From assembly GCF_001544555.2 (NCBI RefSeq), contig NZ_FCOK02000076.1, positions 1 through 50,301 of the forward strand: a DNA stretch of 50,301 nucleotides, in the 5' to 3' direction. Positions 27,051-34,704 of the stretch are shown piece after piece (the stretch's first letter is position 1; the number at the start of each line of letters is the position of its first letter). The notes beneath the pieces are model-generated. The model did not search any database. It saw only the letters and a list, made by a program, of their open reading frames with translations, and was not told the origin of the DNA. This DNA comes from Caballeronia udeis (lineage in GTDB: Bacteria; Pseudomonadota; Gammaproteobacteria; Burkholderiales; Burkholderiaceae). The translations under genes were made by a program, and so were the position numbers.

Positions 27051-28277
27051 TCAACGCACTTGCGCCTCGACCGACATGCTGTGAATAAACTTGCCCAAAA
27101 ACGCCTCGCACGCCGCGAGTTGTTCCAGCGGCACGTATTCGTTCGCCTTGTGCGCCTGCTCGATATTCCCCGGTCCGCACACAATACTCGGCACGCCCGC
27201 GAGCTGGAATAATCCCGCTTCCGTCCCGTAGGCCACCTTGCGCTTTTCCTGATTCGCGGTCAGCGCGCGCACCAGTTGCGTGATCGCCGCTTGCTCGGAC
27301 GCATCGAGCCCCGGCGCTGCAGCAATCTTCGAGAACTCGATCGCCGCGTTCGCATGTTCCTTCTGCATCTTCGGCAATAACTCTTCCCGCGCGTATTTCT
27401 CGATGCGCTGGTAAATCGGCTCTGGATCGAGCGTCGGCAAATTGCGGAATTCGAACGCAAAATTGCATTCGGCCGGCACCGTATTGATCGCGTTGCCGCC
27501 ATTGATCGTGCTGGTTTGCGCGGTCGTGAAGGGCACGTCGTACTGTTCGTCGAACGGGCCTTGCGCGCGGAATTCATCGGCGACGTCGCGGATGAAGCAG
27601 ATCAGGCGCGCGGCATATTCAATCGCGTTCAAGCCCTTCGGCGTCAGCGATGAATGCGCGGCAAACCCGCGCACGCAGCAGTGGTAAGCATTGATACCCT
27701 TATGCGCGATGACCGGCCGCATGCTGGTCGGCTCGCCCACAATGCAGCCATCAAGACGCAATCCGCGCTTTTGCAGGTCGGTGATCATCAGCGGCGCGCC
27801 GGCGCAGCCGACTTCTTCGTCGAAGGAGAGGGCGAAGTGGATCGGTCGCGCGAGTTTCGTGGCCTGCATCTTCGGCAACAAGCTCAGCGATGCACCGATA
27901 AACCCCTTCATGTCGCACGTGCCGCGACCGTACAACAGGCCATCGCGGATCTCCGGCTTGAACGGATCGCTGTCCCATTTCTGGCCGTCGACCGGCACCA
28001 CGTCCGTATGTCCCGAGAGCACGATTCCGCCGTCCGTCGCGCCATTGTGCGCGGGCACGGTCGCGAACAGGTTGGCCCATTTGCCTGAAGGATCCGTGGT
28101 GAGCGTGCTGTCGATACCGGCTGCGCGCAATTCGTCGCGCACGGTCTCGATCAGGCCCATGTTCGGGTTGCGGCTGACGGTGTCGAAGGAGACGAGCTTC
28201 TTGATCCACGGCAGCGACGCTGGCTCGGAAGAGGGTGTTTGCGCGACGGAAGCCGTCGATTCAGCGATCTGCGACAT
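27051..28277 (-). CDS. argE: acetylornithine deacetylase
   Basis: 408-residue M20-family zinc amidohydrolase that releases acetate from N-acetylornithine in arginine synthesis. Metal and active-site motifs are VLSGHTDVVPVDGQ, YGRGTCDMKGFI, and SFDEEVGCAGAP with the catalytic glutamate pair; the late metal ligand is in CGPGNIEQAHKANEY. The ATG at 28277 has an excellent AAGGAGA site; the in-frame extension to 28364 crosses the mfd terminator and is rejected. A related deacylase specificity cannot be excluded, but ArgE is the best match. Confidence 0.9.
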   Translation of the reverse strand: MSQIAESTASVAQTPSSEPASLPWIKKLVSFDTVSRNPNMGLIETVRDELRAAGIDSTLTTDPSGKWANLFATVPAHNGATDGGIVLSGHTDVVPVDGQKWDSDPFKPEIRDGLLYGRGTCDMKGFIGASLSLLPKMQATKLARPIHFALSFDEEVGCAGAPLMITDLQKRGLRLDGCIVGEPTSMRPVIAHKGINAYHCCVRGFAAHSSLTPKGLNAIEYAARLICFIRDVADEFRAQGPFDEQYDVPFTTAQTSTINGGNAINTVPAECNFAFEFRNLPTLDPEPIYQRIEKYAREELLPKMQKEHANAAIEFSKIAAAPGLDASEQAAITQLVRALTANQEKRKVAYGTEAGLFQLAGVPSIVCGPGNIEQAHKANEYVPLEQLAACEAFLGKFIHSMSVEAQVR

Positions 28278-28315
28278 GAATCTCTCCTTGGAATTTTTCA
28301 CTTTCGATAATACCG

Positions 28316-28339
28316 AAAAAACCGGCCGTGCACCGCCGG
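28316..28339 (-). terminator. terminator downstream of mfd
   Basis: Minus-strand hairpin CCGGC/GCCGG followed by six T, located between the mfd stop and the argE start. The 5-bp stem is short but the position and T run fit. Confidence 0.65.
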
Positions 28340-28380
28340 ACAAGGCAATGCGCGGGTTGTGCATCTGGTCGTCCCTCTAT

Positions 28381-31300
28381 TTAACGCGAAGGCACGGGCG
28401 CGACAGCGGGTTTCTGCTGCCGTACCGGTGCGCCAAGCGCACGCAGCGTGTCCTTGACCGTCGAAATCCGCACGGCGAGATCCGGACTGCGCACTTCTAT
28501 GCGCAGCTTGTCCTGCCCCGCGAGCTTGATGTGCTTGTTCTTCTGCACCATCTCGATGATCTTCATGGCATCGACAGGCGGGTTCGGGATGAACTGCAAG
28601 GCGATCGCATGCTCGGCCGCGTCGATCTTCATGATGCCCAGCGGTTTGGCCGCAAGGCGCAGCTTATGCGTTTCGACCAGCGCGCTCGCCTGGGGCGGCA
28701 GCTTGCCGAAACGGTCGATCAGCTCTTCCAGGATGCTGTCGATGGCATCACTCGTCTCGCAGTTCGCCATGCGCTTATACAGCGACAAACGTTCCTGCAC
28801 GTCGCCGCAATAATCGGCGGGAAGGATGGCCGGTGCGTGCAGATTGATCTCGGTGGTGGCGGCAAGCGGTGCGTTCAGATCGGGCTCGCGGCCTTCCTTC
28901 AGCGCCCTCACGGCGTCGTTGAGCATGTCGGTGTACAGCTGGAAGCCGATCTCGTGGATTTCGCCCGATTGTTTGTCGCCAAGTACTTCGCCTGTGCCGC
29001 GAATCTCCAGATCGTGCATCGCGAGATAGAAGCCCGAGCCGAGCTCTTCCATTTGCTGGATCGCTTCCAGCCGCCGCTGCGCCTGCTTCGTAAGCGCGGC
29101 CGGATCGTGAACCAGCAAATACGCGTAGGCCTGATGGTGCGAACGCCCGACGCGTCCACGCAACTGATGCAATTGCGCGAGGCCGAATTTATCGGAGCGA
29201 TGAATCAGGATCGTGTTTGCGCTCGGCACGTCGATCCCCGTTTCGATAATCGTCGTGCACAGCAGCACATTCGCGCGCTGGCCGACGAAATCGCGCATCA
29301 CCCGTTCGAGTTCGCGCTCATGCATTTGCCCGTGCGCGACCGCAATGCGCGCTTCGGGCACCAGTGCTTCGAGCATGGCGCGCCGGTTGTCGATCGTCTC
29401 GACTTCGTTGTGCAGGAAATAAACCTGTCCGCCGCGCTTCAGTTCCCGCAGCATCGCCTCGCGGATCACGCCGTCTTCTTCGCGTCGAACGAAGGTCTTG
29501 ATCGCGAGGCGCTTTTGCGGCGCGGTGGCGATGATCGAGAAGTCACGCAACCCTTCCAGCGCCATGCCGAGCGTGCGCGGGATTGGCGTGGCGGTGAGCG
29601 TGAGCACATCGACTTCCGCGCGCAGCGCCTTCAACGCTTCCTTCTGACGCACGCCGAAACGATGCTCCTCGTCGATGATCACCAGCCCGAGCCGCTTGAA
29701 CACGACGTCGGTGGAGAGCAGCTTGTGCGTACCGATGACGATATCGATCGTGCCTTCATTGATCGCCGCAATCGATGCCGCCACTTCCTTCGTGCTCTTG
29801 AAGCGCGACAATTCGGCGATCTTCACGGGCCAGTCGGCGAAACGGTCGGTGAAGGTGTTCGTGTGTTGTTCAGCGAGCAGGGTGGTCGGGGAAAGAATCG
29901 CAACCTGTTTGCCACCCAGCACCGCGATAAACGCCGCCCGCAACGCCACTTCCGTCTTGCCGAAACCCACATCGCCGCAAACCAGCCGGTCCATCGGCTT
30001 GCCGCTGGTCATGTCGCCGATGACAGCGGTAATTGCCGCGGCCTGGTCGGGCGTTTCCTCGAAGCCGAAGCTTTCCGCAAACTTCGCATAGTCGCGCGGT
30101 TCAAGCGGGAACGCATGGCCCTGGCGCAGCGCGCGACGTGCGTACAGATTGAGCAGCTCGGCTGCGGTATCGCGGATTTGCTGTGCAGCCTTGCGCTTCG
30201 CTTTGTCCCACTGGCCGGAACCGAGCGCGTGCAACGGCGCGCTTTCCGGGTCCGCGCCGCTGTAGCGCGAGATCACGTGCAACTGGGCGACCGGAACGTA
30301 CAGCTTGCTTTCGTTCTGGTATTCGAGATGCAGGAACTCGGTTTCGCCTTCGCCCAGATCCATCGATACCAGGCCCATATAGCGCCCGATCCCATGCTGC
30401 GTATGCACGACCGGATCGCCGATCTTAAGCTCTGAGAGGTCGCGCACCATCGAATCGACGTTGCTCGCCTGCTCTTGGCGACGCCGTCCGGCGCGACGCG
30501 TGAGCTGTCCGTACAGCTCAGTCTCCGTGATGATCGAGATGCCTTCGCCGGGCAGCGCAAAGCCGTTCGCGAGCGGTGCTACGCCGAGCGAGAATTTCGC
30601 GTCGCCGGTGAGCCATTGCTGGAAGGTATCGTCCAGCGACGCGCGCAGGCCGTTATCGGAGAGCAGTTGCTGGATCGTCTCGCGGCGGCCGGCGGATTCG
30701 GTTGCGAACAACACGCGATTCGGCGTCTGCTCCAGATAGTGGCGCAACGCGAGCAACGGCTCTTCGGCATGGCGGTCGATGGCAAGACCCGGCAACGGCA
30801 CTGCCCAGCCGCCCTCGGGCGCGGCCGGGAACTTGATTTGCGCGAACGGCTTGGCGAACGAGAAAAAGTCGTCGTCGCTGAGAAACAGGCGCTGCGGTTC
30901 GAGCAGCGGCCGCTCGCGGTCATGCGACAAGAAGTTGTAGCGCTGCCGCGTGTCGTTAGTGAAGCGCTTGATGGCTGCGTCCATGTCGCCGACGAACGCC
31001 AGTTGCGCGTCTTGCGGCAGGTAATGGAACAGCGTGGCGGTTTCGTCGAAGAACAGCGGCAGGTAATACTCAATGCCCGCTGCCGGCACGCCATTGCCGA
31101 TGTCCTTGTAAATCGATGAACGGCTTGGATCGCCCTCGAACACTTCGCGCCAGCGGCTGCGGAAAGCGGTGCGCGCGGGTTCATCGAAGGGAAATTCGCG
31201 GCCCGGCAGCAGGCGCACGTCGCGGACCGGGTAGAGGCTGCGCTGCGTGTCGGGATCGAAGGCGCGGATGGAATCGACCTGGTCGTCGAACAAATCGATC

Positions 31301-31872
31301 CGGTACGGCAGCGGCGAGCCCATCGGGTACAGGTCGAGGAGCGAACCACGCACGCAATATTCGCCGGGGCGCACTACCTGACTCACATGCTCGTAGCCCG
31401 CGAGCGTCAACTGGCCCTTCAGTTTTGCCTCGTTTAGCCGCTCGCCCTGCGTGAACGAAAACGTATACGCGGCGAGAAACGATGCCGGCGGCATTCGATA
31501 CAGCGCGGTGGTCGCGGGCACGAGCAGGATGTCGCAGCGGCCTTCGCCCAGGTCGTGCAGCGTTGCCAGCCGTGCCGAAACCAGGTCCTGGTGCGGAGAA
31601 AACGTGTCGTAGGGCAGCGTTTCCCAGTCGGGCAGGAGCCTCACGCGGGCGTCCGGCGCGAAAAACGGAATTTCGACGGCGAGGCGTTGCGAATCGACCG
31701 CGCTCGCGCACATCACGACCAATAACGGGACTTTTTCGCGAAAAGCCAGGTGGTAGCGTGCCAGGGCGAGGGCGTCGGAGGAACCGGTGGCGCCATCGAA
31801 GGCAAAGCGCTGACCGGCTTTGACAAGTGCGATAGGGGACGTTGACTGCAAACTGACGGCTTTTGAAGGCAT
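28381..31872 (-). CDS. mfd: transcription-repair coupling factor
   Basis: 1163-residue Mfd, which removes stalled RNA polymerase from DNA lesions and recruits UvrA. It shows the full domain order: UvrB-homology N terminus (LLPDWETLPYDTFSPHQDLV), RNA-polymerase-interacting CarD-like domain near residue 480 (IGDPVVHTQHGIGRYMGL), RecG-type translocase with Walker A GDVGFGKTE and DEEH box IIDEEHRFGVRQ, helicase motif VI LRGRVGRSHHQAYAYLL, and the C-terminal TRCF domain. The length is normal. No clear ribosome binding site precedes the ATG at 31872, but homologues start here. A terminator follows at 28316-28339. Confidence 0.97.
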   Translation of the reverse strand: MPSKAVSLQSTSPIALVKAGQRFAFDGATGSSDALALARYHLAFREKVPLLVVMCASAVDSQRLAVEIPFFAPDARVRLLPDWETLPYDTFSPHQDLVSARLATLHDLGEGRCDILLVPATTALYRMPPASFLAAYTFSFTQGERLNEAKLKGQLTLAGYEHVSQVVRPGEYCVRGSLLDLYPMGSPLPYRIDLFDDQVDSIRAFDPDTQRSLYPVRDVRLLPGREFPFDEPARTAFRSRWREVFEGDPSRSSIYKDIGNGVPAAGIEYYLPLFFDETATLFHYLPQDAQLAFVGDMDAAIKRFTNDTRQRYNFLSHDRERPLLEPQRLFLSDDDFFSFAKPFAQIKFPAAPEGGWAVPLPGLAIDRHAEEPLLALRHYLEQTPNRVLFATESAGRRETIQQLLSDNGLRASLDDTFQQWLTGDAKFSLGVAPLANGFALPGEGISIITETELYGQLTRRAGRRRQEQASNVDSMVRDLSELKIGDPVVHTQHGIGRYMGLVSMDLGEGETEFLHLEYQNESKLYVPVAQLHVISRYSGADPESAPLHALGSGQWDKAKRKAAQQIRDTAAELLNLYARRALRQGHAFPLEPRDYAKFAESFGFEETPDQAAAITAVIGDMTSGKPMDRLVCGDVGFGKTEVALRAAFIAVLGGKQVAILSPTTLLAEQHTNTFTDRFADWPVKIAELSRFKSTKEVAASIAAINEGTIDIVIGTHKLLSTDVVFKRLGLVIIDEEHRFGVRQKEALKALRAEVDVLTLTATPIPRTLGMALEGLRDFSIIATAPQKRLAIKTFVRREEDGVIREAMLRELKRGGQVYFLHNEVETIDNRRAMLEALVPEARIAVAHGQMHERELERVMRDFVGQRANVLLCTTIIETGIDVPSANTILIHRSDKFGLAQLHQLRGRVGRSHHQAYAYLLVHDPAALTKQAQRRLEAIQQMEELGSGFYLAMHDLEIRGTGEVLGDKQSGEIHEIGFQLYTDMLNDAVRALKEGREPDLNAPLAATTEINLHAPAILPADYCGDVQERLSLYKRMANCETSDAIDSILEELIDRFGKLPPQASALVETHKLRLAAKPLGIMKIDAAEHAIALQFIPNPPVDAMKIIEMVQKNKHIKLAGQDKLRIEVRSPDLAVRISTVKDTLRALGAPVRQQKPAVAPVPSR

Positions 31873-31937
31873 AAAGTGTGCGGGGAACCGTTCGCGTGCG
31901 AAAGTGCACGCGGGACCGGCATGGTCGCGATGGACCT

Positions 31938-31943
31938 ATTATA
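31938..31943 (-). promoter_or_regulatory. candidate -10 element of mfd
   Basis: A perfect TATAAT on the minus strand about 65 nt before the mfd start. The -35 region is weak. The complementary strand of the same AT-rich patch reads TATAAAAT and may serve ispD, so the two divergent genes may share promoter DNA. Confidence 0.5.
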
Positions 31944-31981
31944 AAATCCGGGCTTCACTTTGACTTGGGCGTTTTCAACTC

Positions 31982-32695
31982 GTGACCTCCCGCCTGTTCG
32001 CCCTTATCCCGTGCGCCGGTTCCGGCAGCCGTTCCGGTGCACCCATGCCGAAGCAATACCAGACTGTCGGCCGCCATCCGATGCTGCGTTATTCGCTCGC
32101 CGCTTTTGACGCCTGTTCCGAATTTGCCCAGACGCTGGTCGTGCTGGCGCCGGGTGATCATCATTTCGATGACCGCCGTTTCGCGGGCTTGCGCTTCGCC
32201 GTGCAACGCTGCGGCGGCACGACGCGGCAAGCGTCGGTGTTTAATGGCCTTGCCGCGCTGACCGGTTTTGGTGCGCGCGACGACGACTGGGTGCTCGTGC
32301 ATGACGCGGCGCGCCCCGGGCTCACGCCGGAGATGATCCGCAGGCTGGTGGCTGAGTTGAAGAACGATCCTGTGGGGGGCATCCTGGCGCTACCGGTGGC
32401 TGACACGCTCAAGCGCATCGAGGCTGAAGGCACGGCGCATGTGGAAGGGCGCATTGCCCGCACGGAGTCGCGTAACGGCTTGTGGCAGGCGCAGACGCCG
32501 CAGATGTTCCGGTTGGGCATGTTGCGTGACGCGATCACGCGGGCGCAACAGGACGGTCACGATCTCACCGATGAAGCCAGCGCCATGGAGTGGCTAGGCC
32601 ATGCACCGCGGCTGATTCAGGGTAGTCTGCGCAATTTCAAGGTCACGTATCCGGAAGATTTCGCACTTGCGTCGGCTATGCTCGGCGGTGTTTGA
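31982..32695 (+). CDS. ispD: 2-C-methyl-D-erythritol 4-phosphate cytidylyltransferase
   Basis: 237-residue enzyme of the MEP isoprenoid pathway that couples methylerythritol phosphate to CTP. The nucleotide-binding signature is LIPCAGSGSRSGAPMPKQY, and VLVHDAARPG and TPQMFRLGML are further IspD motifs. The start is GTG at 31982, with no strong ribosome binding site. It is followed after 50 nt by ispF, the usual pairing. Confidence 0.96.
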   Translation: MTSRLFALIPCAGSGSRSGAPMPKQYQTVGRHPMLRYSLAAFDACSEFAQTLVVLAPGDHHFDDRRFAGLRFAVQRCGGTTRQASVFNGLAALTGFGARDDDWVLVHDAARPGLTPEMIRRLVAELKNDPVGGILALPVADTLKRIEAEGTAHVEGRIARTESRNGLWQAQTPQMFRLGMLRDAITRAQQDGHDLTDEASAMEWLGHAPRLIQGSLRNFKVTYPEDFALASAMLGGV

Positions 32696-32745
32696 TTCAG
32701 CGGTTTGATGCAGTTGCCCACTCGCTCACTAATCTAGGACTATCG

Positions 32746-33237
32746 ATGGATTTCAGAATCGGACAAGGCTACGACGTTCACCAACTGGTCGAAGGCCGGC
32801 CGCTGATTATTGGCGGGGTGAGCATTCCCTACGAGCGCGGGCTGCTCGGGCATTCGGATGCCGACGTGTTGCTGCACGCGATTACGGATGCGCTGTTCGG
32901 CGCCGCGGCCATGGGCGATATCGGCCGGCATTTCCCGGATACCGATGCGGACTTTGCCGGGGCGGATAGCCGGGTACTGTTGCGCGAGGCTTTTTCAAGA
33001 GTCTCGGAAGCCGGCTTCGCGATCATGAATGTCGATTCGACGGTGATTGCGCAGGCGCCGAAGCTTGCGCCGTTCATTGAAGCGATCCGGGCGAATATTG
33101 CCGAGGATCTCGAATTACCGCTGACTCGCGTGAATGTGAAAGCCAAGACGAATGAGAAACTGGGGTATCTGGGGCGTAAAGAGGGTATCGAGGCGCAGGC
33201 TGCCGTGCTGCTGATGCGCACGGGTATCGACGCCTGA
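32746..33237 (+). CDS. ispF: 2-C-methyl-D-erythritol 2,4-cyclodiphosphate synthase
   Basis: 163-residue trimeric MEP-pathway enzyme. Zinc ligands Asp10 and His12 lie in GQGYDVHQL and His44 in HSDADVLLHAITDALFGAA; KTNEKLGYLGRKEGIEAQA is the C-terminal signature. The ATG at 32746 has AGGA 6-9 nt upstream; the frame is open back to 32692, overlapping ispD, but that start is unlikely. Transcription ends at the hairpin at 33261-33290. Confidence 0.97.
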   Translation: MDFRIGQGYDVHQLVEGRPLIIGGVSIPYERGLLGHSDADVLLHAITDALFGAAAMGDIGRHFPDTDADFAGADSRVLLREAFSRVSEAGFAIMNVDSTVIAQAPKLAPFIEAIRANIAEDLELPLTRVNVKAKTNEKLGYLGRKEGIEAQAAVLLMRTGIDA

Positions 33238-33260
33238 ACGCACGCATAAAGACGCACATG

Positions 33261-33290
33261 AAAACGCCACGTTTTAAACGTGGCGTTTTT
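33261..33290. terminator. bidirectional terminator between ispF and ahpD
   Basis: AAAACGCCACGTTT/AAACGTGGCGTTTT inverted repeat, perfect over 14 bp with a 2-nt loop, A run on one side and T run on the other. It lies between two convergent genes and can serve both. Confidence 0.93.
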
Positions 33291-33312
33291 GCAAGCTTGA
33301 ACCTGAACCGGC

Positions 33313-33837
33313 TTAATTCCCTTCGGCGGTAATCGCCAGTTGAGCGGCGTTGATCACTGCGGCAATTCGTCCCACATCCCGCAATTGCGTCGTGCTCATT
33401 CCCTCGCCAACGAGGTTCTCATAGTGCGACTTCACGCAAAAGTGGCATTTCCCCACAATCGATGCGGCCAGCGCATACATCTCGAAGCGCCGCTTGTCGA
33501 CCCCGCCGTGGGTCGCATACGCATTCATCCGCAACGCAGCGGGCTGCGTCTTCAGGTCGGCGTTATCGGCCATTTCCAGGTACGGATACCAGACGTTGTT
33601 CATGCCCATCAACGCGGCAGCGGTCAACGCGCCATTCGTTTCCTCGGCTGACAAAACGCCCGCCGCGCGGATCAGCGCGACAATCTTCGTAGCCTTTGCG
33701 GCATAAGCAGCGGCCAATGCCACGCCTACCGCGTCATTGCCTTCCAGCGATGAACGCGCAATCGTGCCGTCCACGTTCAGGCGAATGTCTTTTGCGTAAT
33801 CGGGAATGAGTTCTTTAATCGATGCGAGGAATTCCAT
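33313..33837 (-). CDS. ahpD: AhpD alkylhydroperoxidase
   Basis: 174-residue carboxymuconolactone-decarboxylase-fold protein. The redox pair is Cys131/Cys134 in GKCHFCVKSHYE with His138 as proton relay and Glu119 before it, the AhpD arrangement. It acts as a thiol reductant for AhpC, as known from mycobacteria, and has weak peroxidase activity of its own. AGGAG lies 6 nt before the ATG. It is downstream of ahpC, separated by a terminator-like hairpin, so expression may be lower than that of ahpC. Confidence 0.95.
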   Translation of the reverse strand: MEFLASIKELIPDYAKDIRLNVDGTIARSSLEGNDAVGVALAAAYAAKATKIVALIRAAGVLSAEETNGALTAAALMGMNNVWYPYLEMADNADLKTQPAALRMNAYATHGGVDKRRFEMYALAASIVGKCHFCVKSHYENLVGEGMSTTQLRDVGRIAAVINAAQLAITAEGN

Positions 33838-33862
33838 AAATTTCTCCTATCTGATCAGCGAT

Positions 33863-33906
33863 AAAAAAGCCCGCCGGCTCGAGTTTGACTCGGAAAGCTG
33901 ACGGGC
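33863..33906 (-). terminator. terminator/attenuator between ahpC and ahpD
   Basis: Minus-strand imperfect hairpin (AGCCCG...CGGGCT outer arms, CGAG/CTCG inner arms, small internal loops) followed by six T. It lies 26 nt before the ahpD start, so it either ends the ahpC message or lets only part of it through. Confidence 0.7.
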
Positions 33907-33941
33907 TGAGGCGCAAGCCAAGAAGGCCTCGCCGATATGAC

Positions 33942-34490
33942 TTACAGCGTCGAACCGCCGACAGCACGATTGCACGGGCACAGTTCGTCCGTTTGCAGGC
34001 CGTCGAGAATACGCAGGATTTCTTCCGGATTACGGCCCACGTTCAGGTTGTTCACCGAGACGTGTTGAATCACGTTGTCCGGGTCGATAACAAACGTTGC
34101 GCGCAGCGCCACGCCTGCTTCCTTGTCGCGGATGCCGAGCTGGTCGATCAGCTCGCCCTTCACGTCGCCGAACGCATAGTGGTTCAGCTTGTTCAGGTCC
34201 TTGTGTTCCCGGCGCCATGCCAGCTTCACGAATTCGTTGTCCACGCTGCCGCCGAGCAACACGGCGTCGCGATCGGCGAAATCGCTGTTCAGCTTGGCGA
34301 ATTCGACGATTTCCGTCGGGCAGACGAACGTGAAATCCTTCGGGTAGAAGTACAGGATCTTCCACTTGCCAGGGAACGACTGTTCGGTGATGTCTTCAAA
34401 CGCCGACACGCCATTTTCTTCGTGATGGTTGAAACCCGGCTTTGCAGCAGTAACGGTAAACGCTTCAACTTTATCGCCCACGGTCTTCAT
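33942..34490 (-). CDS. ahpC: AhpC peroxiredoxin (AhpD-dependent type)
   Basis: 182-residue typical peroxiredoxin that reduces alkyl hydroperoxides and peroxynitrite. The peroxidatic cysteine is Cys57 in DFTFVCPTEIVEF; the conserved arginine is in GVALRATFVID. Two C-terminal cysteines, Cys171 and Cys173 (LCPCNRA), resemble mycobacterial AhpC, which is reduced by AhpD; the adjacent ahpD fits. The ATG at 34490 has AGGAG 8 nt upstream. A promoter with an OxyR-like element lies at 34607-34694. Confidence 0.95.
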   Translation of the reverse strand: MKTVGDKVEAFTVTAAKPGFNHHEENGVSAFEDITEQSFPGKWKILYFYPKDFTFVCPTEIVEFAKLNSDFADRDAVLLGGSVDNEFVKLAWRREHKDLNKLNHYAFGDVKGELIDQLGIRDKEAGVALRATFVIDPDNVIQHVSVNNLNVGRNPEEILRILDGLQTDELCPCNRAVGGSTL

Positions 34491-34606
34491 ATGGATACTC
34501 CTGTGTTCGTTGGAAGAGAAAATCAAGACTAGCTGATCGCTGTAACGCTCACATGACGCAACATCAAACTCACGTGAGAAGCTGATGCTTGCGTTGAACG
34601 ACCCTT

Positions 34607-34635
34607 ATCATAACTCTATTAATTATCGACTTCAA
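34607..34635 (-). promoter_or_regulatory. sigma-70-like promoter of ahpC
   Basis: Minus strand: TTGAAG (34630-34635), 17-nt spacer, TATGAT (34607-34612). Transcription would start near 34600, giving a leader of about 110 nt before ahpC. Confidence 0.7.
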
Positions 34636-34694
34636 TAGATTTTGACTAACGGTCCGGATAGCTTTTAACGAATGGACCGATAGCTTTTTTTTGA
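34635..34694 (-). promoter_or_regulatory. candidate OxyR binding site upstream of ahpC
   Basis: ATAG tetranucleotides at 34635, 34658 and 34680 are spaced 23 and 22 nt apart. The last two each continue as ATAGCTTTT, and the first as ATAGATTTTGACTAA, resembling the OxyR consensus ATAG-x-T-x3-A. The site lies immediately upstream of the -35 box, where OxyR activates known peroxide genes. This is a motif match only. Confidence 0.55.
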
Positions 34695-34704
34695 AACGAT
34701 CGGC

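Noticed and set aside
27691..30435. 914-codon open frame on the plus strand opposite argE/mfd
   Set aside because: Entirely antisense to mfd and argE, whose families are certain; the frame is open because of GC-rich codon use and its product resembles no protein.
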